From NCBI GenBank assembly GCA_024509875.1, contig JAMPIV010004462.1, positions 62,001-126,000 of the forward strand: a stretch of DNA of 64,000 nt, in the 5' to 3' direction. The notes under the pieces were generated by a model. That model made no database searches and was not told the origin of the DNA. It saw only the letters and a list, made by a program, of their open reading frames with translations. The stretch comes from Oreohelix idahoensis (taxonomy: Eukaryota; Mollusca; Gastropoda; Stylommatophora; Oreohelicidae). Shown one piece after another: positions 54,552 to 64,000 of the stretch (positions are counted from its first letter, which is position 1; every line of letters begins with the position of its first letter). Made by a program: the position numbers and the translations under genes.

Positions 54552-55025
54552 TTACCTATTTAGCCGGTCAACCATACCATTTGAGGCGGCGTGATAAACA
54601 CTGCTCAAGGACCGATCAATGTGAAACATTTTCATGACTTCCGTCATGGCTTCTGACACAAACTGAGAACCTCTGTCAGATAACATTTTTCTCGGAAACC
54701 CTATTCTAGTCCATATTTGAAATAACGCATCAGCCACATCTTGAGTTGAAATATTCTTGAGGGGTATGGGTTCTGGCCAACGCGTGCACATGTCAATACA
54801 TGTTAACACATATCTATGTCCTCGAGATGACATAATAGGAAGTGGACCAATAATATCCACTGCCATCTTTTCGAATGAACGCACTGGTATATCAGCCGGA
54901 TGAATAGGAGCTAAATGACGTGCCTCTCGAGCCTTAACTTCTTGATATGTAATACATGACCGGCAATACATACTAATGTCCCTCCACAATCCAGGCCAGA
55001 AAAAAGATTTATGATAGTATACCAT
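54552..55025 (-). pseudogene. Integrase core of element D
   Basis: FFWPGLWRDISMYCRSCITYQ is the second half of the H2C2 finger; the HH half is missing because of a deletion that fuses the protease linker (QKQWYTI) to it. The core follows: MAVDIIGPLPIMSSRGHRY (first D), RKMLSDRGSQFVSEAM (second D), and YHAASNGMVDRLNR. The last block usually has Glu (NGMVERLNR), and here it is Asp, so the catalytic glutamate is replaced. It then continues in another frame (LPAVLFAYREIPNE) to the SINE. Confidence 0.88.
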
Positions 55026-55039
55026 TGTTTTTGAGAATC

Positions 55040-55738
55040 ATGACCCTCCACATTACCTTTTTGAACTAAAGCAAACAATTTCTTTAAGGAATCATCATTT
55101 TTTTGTAGTGTAACAAAAATGTCCTTGTTGATGTTGCTCTGCAACCCATCTTCATAACCTTGTGGTACCACATTAGCTTCAGCATGCTCCTGTGCTCGTG
55201 TAACAACTGCAATCGCCATAAGTATATATTTACGTTCCCAATCCTGTATTTGTTCTGGAGTACATTCTTTAAAACCGTGTATCCGTCCGATCAATAGATC
55301 ACACACAGGATTAGGCAACAAACATACTTTTTCCCTTCCGGTAAAGAAAGGTGTCGAAATGTTCACCAAAGCAGTTTCATATAATTCGACACTACCAACA
55401 AAAGTTACACATTTAACATATGTGCCTGTAGAACACATAGGATCAATTAAAGAACGGCGCACGCGTACCGTCGTGCATCCTGTATCCATTAATACCGATA
55501 CTGGCATGCCGTTAAGTATCCCTCTATGAAATTGCAAAGCACCTGTTCCTTCGTGTGCTGACAACGAAAGTAAGGCAGGTAGAGGATGATCACAACTCAG
55601 TCTGGATACCACCTCAGGCTGAAATAAACTTTTACATTCCACACAATTCTCAGCATTAAGAAAATCAAAAGAAGAGCAAGCATTCGATTGATTAATAACA
55701 TTGTTATTATTTGACCCATCATTTTCAGCCATCTGCAC
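55040..55738 (-). pseudogene. Protease and linker of element D
   Basis: It starts with a C2CH motif (CVECKSLFQPEVVSRLSCDH), then the aspartic protease VSVLMDTGCTTVRVRRSLID (active site D-T-G), VKCVTFVGSVELYE, NISTPFFTGREKVCLL and PVCDLLIGRIHGF, then the linker AVVTRAQEHAEANV and a frame that ends in the integrase-finger deletion. Equivalent to the last third of the ORF of element E, from which it differs by many substitutions but the same motif order. It overlaps the gag frame by ~140 bp because of a frameshift. Confidence 0.87.
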
Positions 55739-55740
55739 GG

Positions 55741-57048
55741 CATTTCCCTGATGAGCCGAACGATGTGAACTATTTCACCGCAACGCTCTGTCATTACCTT
55801 GGACATTGATATAGGCATTTCTGCCACTGTTTTAGGAGTACGTGACCTATTATAAGAATGAAATTGGTGATTATTGTGAGACGCTCTCCCTCTATCTCTG
55901 TTTCTAAAATCATCCCTTTGGAATCTGACAAACTGGTTATTGTTCCTGATACGGAAACCAGATGATGCACTGCTATCTACACCTGAAAATCGAGAATAAT
56001 TTCTCTGATGATCATTGTTCCTGTCATAACTGACACTTCTTTGTCGACCAAAATTTCTGTCAACACTGTTAGAACGAAATCTGCCGTGTCTGTCATGAAC
56101 AGCCGCAGCACTTGCTGACTGTACCGATACATGAAGTTGCGTGTTCCGAATGTTATCCACTGGATGGGCCGTAGTATATTGGCGCCCCAACACTCCGACC
56201 TCCGTTAACGTTTTAGGATTCCGCTCCTGCAAAAACGCCAAAAATTCATTGCTTACTGAGGATAACACTTTATCTCTCAGTATTAAATCAGTAAGATCAT
56301 CAAAAGTCCGGTTAATTTTTTCCAGTTCTTTCATCTATTAAAGGCTAATCGAATATCAGCAATAAATTGTGAAAATCGCTGCCTGTTTTGGGTAACATAT
56401 TCTTTAAGCGCATCCTATACCCATTAGCGTCCATTTGGAACTTCTTCACAAGAATTGCTCTTGCCTCATCATAAGTTTGTTATCTCCTTCTAAGGAAGAG
56501 ACCGCACTTAGTGCCTCCCCTGACAAAATATTCATAAGTTTGCCGAACCACATACTTTTATCAACCCCACGCTCCGTGCACAAAACTTGAAATCTATTCA
56601 AAAAGAATACCATGTCATCGACGTTTGGCTTAAATATAGGTAAGTGTACTTTAACGTTACCCGTATGACGATTATTGTGATATTGTGATTGACCCTCACC
56701 TGACATATCTTTATTTAAATTCATAGCTTTAATACGTTCAATATCAATCTGAGCCATTCTCTCTTCATGAGCTCTTTTTTCTGACTCGGCTGCAAGCCTA
56801 GCTTTCATATTATCGGATTCGATCTGAGCTAACCGAAGCCTATGTTCTTCTTGTCTCCTTTTATCATTTTCTTCCATCTCTAAAAGTTTCAATCGTTCTT
56901 GATTAGATAATTCTTTCTCCTTTAATTCTAATTGTCGTCTTTCTCTCTCCTGTGCTAATTTATATTCTGTCTGCGCATACTCTTGTAGCTTGTCACCTTG
57001 TAGACCTAGAATTTCCTCCTGCTTAATAAAATATTCAGCTGTCGCCAT
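55741..57048 (-). pseudogene. Gag of element D
   Basis: It starts MATAEYFIKQEEILGLQGDK. A charged coiled coil follows (ERERRQLELKEKELSNQERL), then capsid VHLPIFKPNVDDMVFFLNRF, a shift near 56,470, a readable SCAN-like half (YRMRLKEYVTQNRQRFSQF), a stop near 56,337, then KELEKINRTFDDLTDLILRD and FLAFLQERNPKTLTEVGVLG, and an Arg/Asn/Ser-rich stretch (NNDHQRNYSRF, FRNRDRGRASHNN). There is no CCHC knuckle; the C2CH motif comes just downstream. Confidence 0.87.
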
Positions 57049-58059
57049 TTATGACCATAAATACTAATACCTAATTAGTCAAAACAAACGTGGTACAACA
57101 ATTAATATAATATATTCGTCGCTTTATCAATGCTCGTTACTGGCGATCGATATAAATTTACCGAGATAACTTAGCAGTCATCAAATCAATTTAATAAATT
57201 AAGACATATTATGACCAAGGAAATAAGAAGAGCAATGAAAAAAGTATCATATACAAATAGAAAAAACACCATAGCAGTGACAATTAAACTCAGAAAGAAA
57301 ACTCAAGAAAAAAGATATGATAGAACTGATAATATAAGTATAAGTAACGACTTATGTCACCATCATAAAGACCAAACAGTATACCGAAACACTCAAGACA
57401 AGCAAAAATCACAACAGAGTGGACCCCAATCAACAGCTAATACAAACTAGAAATTTTATCAATGAGAACTTACCGCGACATCGAAAGATAAGATTTTAAA
57501 GTGCACCAAGTCAACTGTTATATATTAATGAAATAGCTCCTTCCCGCTTGATATAGACAAATGTTACAACCAGAGGAAGCCAAATAATATATTGATAAAG
57601 AAAGTGACAGGATGTGCTCCCTAATAATAATAGGACATGAACACCAGACTGACAATTTCTACTTATCTGTACGACGAATCAATCCACTCCTCGCACAGAC
57701 GAACCACAAGGAGCTGTGTCCTAAGAAAGACTTTATACGTATATGAGTAATTTGATAATGTTGACATTAGATGCCTAAACGTAGTTCATCATCCCATAAA
57801 CCGAACAGGACAACTTGACAACGGCTGCACAAATTTCCTGGGGTATGGCTGCGATATCTCCAGGTGACGTGAGTCCGGCCTTCAACCGACTGATGATCTT
57901 GATATTCTGGTTACTTTCGGGCATATGCCTGGTCTTGAGCTGGCAACACGCTGATAATGCGATTGACAATCGTTGGACGTAATCAGAATCGAAAGTATGA
58001 ATCACAACCTGTATGTAACGGTGTAAACACTGGCAACCATGATTACTGTTGCATCATCG
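57049..58059. other. Unassigned; possible leader or LTR of element D
   Basis: No primer-binding site, LTR boundary or gene was recognised. It lies between the gag start of D and the large palindrome. Confidence 0.3.
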
Positions 58060-60785
58060 TATGCAACACAATGCTGCCCTGGTCAAACTTCACGCGAAAA
58101 TACCAATCGTGGGTATGCCACGGCATCAAGTCGTGCTATCACCATAGGCAGTCATATAACGAACAGCAAAGTTAACCATGAAACGCAATGCATGGCGCAC
58201 AACGGCCAACTGGGGCAATACGTAATGTCCATAGTGGTTATATACAAATTAACATGTTTATTTCGAATACTTCAGGTACAATACGCAGTGAAGGTCATTA
58301 TAATTCAATGTCCCGTCAGTCTTCATATAAGCACAATGGCACGCTATTCAGTAAGATTGTCAATCTTAGACCGTAGTGGTATTCAATTCATAAACAGTGA
58401 ATCCACTCCTCTACAATGACCCTTCGCACCCTTCCGTAACTGGTAAGGTTATATAGACTCCGATTTAACAGTGTATGAAACTCCCAGGCCACGAAGGCGC
58501 AAGACATTACTATTTACGTAGTCCATGATTCCCTCCATGACTAGTATAAATCACAGCTGCCACATCATTCCATGTCGTTTCTGAGTTATTGAACTCAGAA
58601 CAAAAATGTTAGCCTTTACTTCAGGCATCCGTCTTCAATCATCTGTTTACCACACTACGTCACCCATCGACCAACACAAAACGTCATTCCGTTTTTATCT
58701 TTCCCTCCTGATTGGTTAATACAATACTGTTTCTACCATATACGTTCAACAAATGTGCACCTAAGTGTACTCTTCAAAATATATCATCATCTCCCCGAAA
58801 TACCAGTGCCATTATTTTGTGCGCAACTACATTGTTGCCAAATTCATATCGCAACAGTACTGTTTGGTAGGAAAATGTGTTACACATTAGTAAACCACAC
58901 TTCTCTCTACAGATCCCAGGTGTCAATATGAGTTCATACGAAAGATAAATTAAAGTAACAGAAAATGAGCAACGTGGGGAGCAATAATATCGGCAATAGA
59001 CATGAATGATAGGAAAACAGAACGGACAATTCTGTCACTCCGATTCTTGATGAATATTTTATTACATTCAGCGAGTCGAAACTTATTTCAGGAAGATTTC
59101 TAGTGAAGACTATATATCTTGTCCTCATTCTTTATTTACCTCAGAGAAATATACTCCTGTAGGTTACTCTCTCTCTCTCTCTCTATATCATATAATATAA
59201 TATAATTAGTATAGTATGAGATAGTATATATACTATATATAGAGTGAGAGAGACAGAGAGAGATTGAGAGTGAGATTAGTCCGAGATGACGAGAGAGAGA
59301 GAGAAACCTACAGGAGTATATTTCTCTGAGGGAAATAAAGAGTGAGGGCAAGATATATAGTCTTCACTAGATATCTTCCTGAAGATAAGCATTTCTTCGA
59401 CTCGCTCTGAATCTGTAATATAAATATTCATCAAGAATCGGAGTCCCCCCCCCCCCCCCCGAAGATGCACACAGTGACAGTACTTTGTGGAGAGTGATCA
59501 GACAATTTAGTTCCGATTCTGTTTTCCTATCATTCATGTCTATTGCCGATATTATTGCTCCACGTCTCATTTTCTGTACTTAATTATTGTTTACACTGCC
59601 TTCTTTCAGTTCTTGTCATGTCGGGACTTCAGCGACAATCTTTTCCTGATTAGAATCACTTTCGTATGAACTCATATTGACACCTGGGATCTGTCATTAC
59701 ACTGAGAGAAGTTGTGGTTTTACTAATGTGTAACATTTTTTTTCCTACCAAACACTGTCACTGTTGCACGGATATGAATTTGGCAACAATGTAGTTGCGA
59801 AGCATCAAAATAATGGCACTGGTATTTCGGGGAGATGATGACCTATATTATTTGAAGAGTACACTTAGGTGCAACATTTGTTGAATAAACGTACGCTATG
59901 GTGAGATAGCTTTGAATACAGTATTGTATTATCTAACCAATCAGGGAGGGATAAGATAAAAACCGTTGCACCCCCCTCATGACGGTTCGTTTTTTTGTGT
60001 TGCGCTCGTTGGGTGACCGTAGAGTGGTGAAAACAGATGATTGAAGACGGATTGCCTCTGAAGTAAAGGCTCGGCTAACATTTATTGTTCGAGTTCAATA
60101 AACTCAGAAACGACAATGGAATGTCCCGGGTGTAGGCAGCTGTGATTTAGTATACTAGTCATGCCGACGGGAATCATGGATGCTACGTAGAATAGTAAGT
60201 AGCAATTTGTCTTGCCCTTGCCCGTGGCCGTTCGGGAGTTTTCATACACTGTTAAATCGGCTCTGTCTATATAACCTGTCGTTACCAGTTTACGGAATGC
60301 AAAGGGTGCGAAGGGGCATTGTACGCGTAGAGTACAGATGGATTACACTGTTTATGAATTGAATACCACTACGGGTACTTCTATAGATTGACAATCTGTA
60401 CTGAATTACTGTGCGTTGCACGTTGTGCTTATATGAAGAGCTGACGGGACATTGATGTTGATATTTAATACCTCATAAATGACCTTCACTGACGTACATT
60501 GTACCTGAAGTATTCGAAAATAAAACAGATGTTTAATTTGTATCATAACCACTAATGGACGATTACGTATTGCCACAGTTGCGCCCCAGTTGGCCGTATG
60601 CCCTGGCGCGCCATGCAATTGCAGTTTCATGGTTAACTTTGCTGTGTTCGTGTATTATGACTGCCTATGGTGATAGCACGACTTGATGCCGAGGGCCGAT
60701 TACCCTACGCCCACTTGGGTACTTATTTAGCCCCCGTGATGTTTCCTTGACCATGAGGGCCCGATGCATGTTGTGTTGCATTTAT
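58060..60785. repeat. 2.7-kb imperfect palindrome (foldback / long inverted repeat)
   Basis: The left arm (58,060-59,190) matches the right arm (59,285-60,785) in reverse complement along its whole length. Examples: GGCATCAAGTCGTGCTATCA at 58,120 and its complement at 60,690; CCGATTTAACAGTGTATGAA at 58,460 and 60,255; ACCTAAGTGTACTCTTCAAA at 58,760 and 59,870; CTACAGGAGTATATTTCTCT in the right arm at 59,310 against 59,155. The two arms differ by many substitutions and small indels (about 80-85% alike by eye). The right arm is longer because of extra segments such as 59,445-59,510 with (C)16. The loop is ~100 bp, AT-rich, flanked by (CT)n/(GA)n. Confidence 0.9.
59445..59460. repeat. Poly-C tract, (C)16
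   Basis: A homopolymer run in the right arm only. It has no counterpart in the left arm and so arose after the arms were formed. Confidence 0.95.
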
Positions 60786-61317
60786 TAAATATGAATATAT
60801 ATTATCCGATTCAAACAGTTTCGCCACATCATCTATTGTTTCTTGTACTATATATTTTGAGGCTGCGTACCCGTGCAGTTGGTTAATTGAGATTCATCCT
60901 CAGGTGTCAAATCACATATTTGTGTGTTTATATATTCAGCCACATATTCTGTTCTAAAACTTCCGCAATCGACACATTACACATTTATCTTTTGTAGCCA
61001 CTTTTTAAAGATATAATTGCATTCTACATTTGTGACGTTATGATAATCTACCACGTTTTACCAGCATTTACCGACCTCATTTTATGTCATGACTAGCACA
61101 ATGTAAAATATGATGGACATGACTAAATTAAAGTCAGGATTTCAAAGTAAGGGAAATAATGAACTGCGAATATAGATTGTGTTTTGCATTTAAAGAGGCC
61201 ATCGAACGGTGAATGGTGATGAGCCGATTAAACAATGTGTTTCTTCAGACAACTAGGTCAGTTAATCTTTTGTTTTAAATCATCTTTTTTTAAAGCAATC
61301 TTAACAATCTATTTCTT

Positions 61318-61349
<32 letters not shown>

Positions 61350-63284
61350 TTGTCTCGTTTTTTTCACCACCTCTCAACAATGAAGATACTGTCAGCCATT
61401 TCCTTCTCCGCGTCTTAAAAACAGTTATGATTAGGAAGATATCCATTTCTTCAAACACCTATAGCTGTGTCAATGACGCTGTAAAGTCTTGACAAATGTA
61501 AAAATTAACCCACCCCTTTTTTTTTACTGATGACACAAATAGCATTATATGCTTTTGTCGGTTTGTCTACCACATTTCCTCCTAATTGCAGTTCAATGTG
61601 TGCAGATTAGTTTAGTGGTGGGTCAACTGACAATTCACATAAAAAGTGCGCGTGATAGACTCAACTAACAATTCATATAATAATGTTACTTGTATAAGCC
61701 TTACTAGTCTTCCCAGTGGGCCTGTTCGATCGACAGTCAGGCATACTCGTATACAACTAGATACAAGTACAGTAATTCGAAATTTGATTCGTCGGCATTG
61801 TTGAGTCTTGTGCAATGCATGGTCATCTGTTCCTCGAGAAGGCTCGATATTAAACCCTCAACATTAACTTTAATACACAAGCAATATGAAGGTGCACTCG
61901 TCAAACGACTTACCCATTGAATAGCTAACATATAACGACCTCGCTGTAAGGACTTACTATCAGACTTTCTCACACGCAGATATGAAGGAGTGCCATCGTA
62001 ATGGTGTGCTCTTGGAATGTTTCCCAAATACCTTCATACTATTCACGGCTTTGATGTTTACTGGTGCATACACGTTTTAGTGCTGTCATAATCATTCTGT
62101 TGAATGAGATAGGTCCAAGAGAGTAAAGTGCATACATTCAAGAACATAAACAACTGTATTCCCACATTTTTGACCGATACAGCGAAATGTCATCGACGTG
62201 TCAATCAATAGCCATTGTCACGAGTGTATGCCTGATAAACGATTCCTTTAAACGGCTTTTATCATATATCTAGAGAAGAGGGTGGAGGATGCATTGTCTA
62301 GTCACATGATGTGACAGTCTGACTTTTTCTATTGATAATAATCAACTGGTAGAGATGAATCTATTAATCAGGCTGCCACAGCAAATGTTTTTGTATGTCT
62401 TCTAAGATGTATACTCTACCAGTCTCGATATTCCTTATTACCTTTCTTGCCAGGATTCCGCAGCGTAGCAACCAAATTATTAGTTGCTGTCCCGGTGGGA
62501 TTTGTAGACTAGGATTGATGGAATGAAAGAATAATAGGTAGGCTAAATACATTATCGAACGTCCCCCGATACCTCTCAGTAATCGCTGAAGTGGAGTGCT
62601 GAAGCGTGATATAAAAGACATTACATGAAGAGTGAGTGAAAGATTAAGCCTCGATAATGAACTACAAGTATAAGGAAGAGTGAACGATTACGCTCCTAAT
62701 GAGTATGGTGGCTTTTTAGCAAATGGTAATTCGTCTTATTAGAACAAAGGACAAAGAATGCAGCCTACGTTGCGACCAAAAGGACTATGTCAGGGACAAA
62801 ACAGCAAAACAGAAAGGAAAGAAAGAAAGCGCTAAGTAAAAAATAGTAATAATAATACAACCCGCGCGACTAGTGTAACCAGGAATTGTGTTTCTCACTT
62901 AGCACTCACTTTTTCGATTGGCCCTGACCATTCCGTGTGGCCGCAATGTAGGCCATTTTCGGTGTCTTTGACGTAAAACGTATTGACTTTTTTATAACCA
63001 TCGTTTACTACCACCTTAACGCAGTCCTCCTCATTTTCTTATACTTCTCAGAAATTTCGTAGTGTCCTGAAATAGATTTACAAGAACGCAGACCTTCAAC
63101 ACTTCAATTACCTGTTCTAATACTGTTATTATAGCTCACAGCCCAAACACGAAGGTGTGTGTATTTGTGCATTTGTGTTTGTGTGTGTGTGCGCACAAGT
63201 AATATGAATTGTTGGCAACACAATACTCAGATAGATTAACAAATCCTGATAAGGCTCCCTAGGATTGAAGCATCATTCTTCAAT
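60786..63284. other. Unassigned; T-runs and a GT-rich patch
   Basis: Poly-T runs at 61,322-61,352 and a GT-rich stretch near 63,158-63,191. The 85-codon minus-strand frame at 62,364-62,621 has no recognisable motif. I see no TE family here. Confidence 0.35.
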
Positions 63285-63610
63285 TCATATCTCTGCCAAG
63301 AGTAATCTTGAGCGAAAGGTAGATACATTTGAAGACCCTCTGCAGATACTCTGAATTTTGGCCACTGTTAGACCATTACTGCAGAGCGAGGGGAGGAAAT
63401 CCCATGACATTCCTATTTTCTTCTTGATTTCTGTTTCACATCTGCCATTTTCTGTTACTATATGACCAAGATATGAGAAGCTCTTGACTTATTCCCGGAT
63501 TTTGTCATTTACTCTTATCTTTTCAAAAGTCACTCCCATATACGGTGTGGCAGCCTACTCTCGTATTGTTTCAAGTATGTCACTGCCTTCTTTTCTACCC
63601 AGGTTCATTA
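63285..63610 (-). pseudogene. Decayed LINE reverse transcriptase fragment
   Basis: The minus strand reads NLGRKEGSDILETIRE, a stop, then FEKIRVNDKIRE, a stop, VKSFSYLGHIVTENGRCETEIKKKIGM, which is the KxxxYLGxxIT(E/D)xGxxxxEI(K/R)xRI signature just after the RT palm in RTE-like LINEs. Below 63,400 it passes into the repeat shared with 10,450-10,565. Two in-frame stops show it is dead. Confidence 0.65.
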
Positions 63611-64000
63611 CTTCAACGGTGAACGACGAAAACGTATAAACAGACAGAGTGTCACACCACACATGTATCCATGTAACTCTGTATGAAGATGACTAAGCCC
63701 TGTTCTAGTCGGAACACAGTTTATTTACAAAATGTACATTGGTTGTCATATAGCATATCGACCATCACACTTGGCCTAGCAGAACAATTTCATTGAATAC
63801 AAAGTGTACTTGATTATGACTACGGATCTTTCTTTCTTATGCTCTTATTGATAATTCTGTCTTATTCAGTATTTATAACTTCCTATAACTTAAAATTTAA
63901 TTCGGCCACAGTGTGTTTTTCAATTCGGTAGTTAAAATTAGAATGGCGCTCTGAGCGGCTTGCGGTCCAAATGTGACTATTTTGTAAGCCGCTGACAGCG
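63611..64000. other. Unassigned
   Basis: No recognisable feature to the window end. Confidence 0.35.

Larger units (their letters stand above)
52289..57048 (-). mobile_element. Gypsy (Gmr1-like) retrotransposon D, degenerate, order gag-PR-IN-RT-RH
   Basis: Coding region of a Ty3/gypsy element of the same family as element E (shared MAT(x)2YFIKQ gag start, the C2CH motif and the DTGCTT protease). Domain order on the minus strand is gag 57,048-55,600, protease 55,738-55,040, integrase 55,025-53,831, RT 53,823-52,710 and RNase H 52,706-52,289. Integrase upstream of RT is copia-like order in an element whose RT and integrase are Gypsy-type. Frameshifts, one or more stops, a deletion in the zinc finger and a SINE insertion disable it. 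LTRs were not found. Confidence 0.9.

Noticed and set aside
62364..62621. 85-codon minus-strand frame
   Set aside because: No motif, no neighbouring support, length expected by chance.

Overview
This is a non-microbial, metazoan-type window. It is AT-rich and contains almost nothing but transposable elements and simple repeats. The families present (a Tc1-type transposase starting MPRL, Jockey/I-like and RTE-like LINEs, Gypsy elements with a Gmr1-like domain order, tRNA-derived SINEs) fit a large invertebrate genome. A mollusc or other lophotrochozoan is my best guess, but the sequence does not prove a taxon. The only host-gene candidate is one short putative first exon at 9,960-10,073.

Layout. 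0.35-1.0 kb: Tc1 transposase fragment (-). 2.5-2.8 kb: RTE-like LINE 3' end (+). 4.56-4.70 kb: long (AT)n. 5.6-6.0 and 7.48-7.71 kb: two tandem-repeat arrays. 7.06-7.46 kb: degenerate endonuclease-like fragment (-). 10.6-10.8 kb: second RTE-like 3' end (-). 11,871-22,292: Gypsy element A (-), with 2.45-kb LTRs and a 5-bp target duplication. Its 3' LTR is split by a 2.2-kb Tc1/mariner-superfamily transposon. 24.5-26.6 kb: intact gag-protease ORF of another Gypsy element, E (+). 26.7-27.8 kb: RTE-like RT (-). 27.8-34.2 kb: Gypsy element B (-), a relative of A inserted into the gag of a third relative, C (34.2-~36.9 kb). 36.9-37.1 kb: LINE tail (+). 37.1-41.7 kb: nearly full-length Jockey-like LINE F (-). 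43,212-45,777: solo LTR with target duplication. 46.8-47.1 kb: tRNA-derived SINE. 47,594-49,777: 5'-truncated LINE K (-) with a 12-bp target duplication. 50.7-51.5 kb: LINE RNase H/C-terminus (-). 51.54-51.68 kb: 22-bp minisatellite. 52.3-57.05 kb: Gypsy element D (-), related to E, with a SINE inside its integrase. 58.06-60.79 kb: 2.7-kb imperfect palindrome. 63.3-63.6 kb: decayed LINE RT.

The most interesting biology is in the Gypsy elements. In D the integrase lies upstream of reverse transcriptase (PR-IN-RT-RH), and in A and B the integrase GPY/F tail is fused in one frame to the start of RT. The capsid region resembles the SCAN fold. Both are hallmarks of the Gmr1-like Ty3/gypsy group. 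A and B share the same losses (protease, integrase catalytic core, catalytic half of RT, RNase H), and an unrecognised ~130-codon segment sits where the integrase core should be. Their LTR pairs are still ~99% identical, so they look like a non-autonomous family mobilised in trans. The second standout is the 2.7-kb foldback structure, which would form a long hairpin if transcribed.

All comparisons were made by eye. No alignment or database search was run. Identities and distant boundaries are approximate, while the target-site duplications quoted are exact in the sequence.
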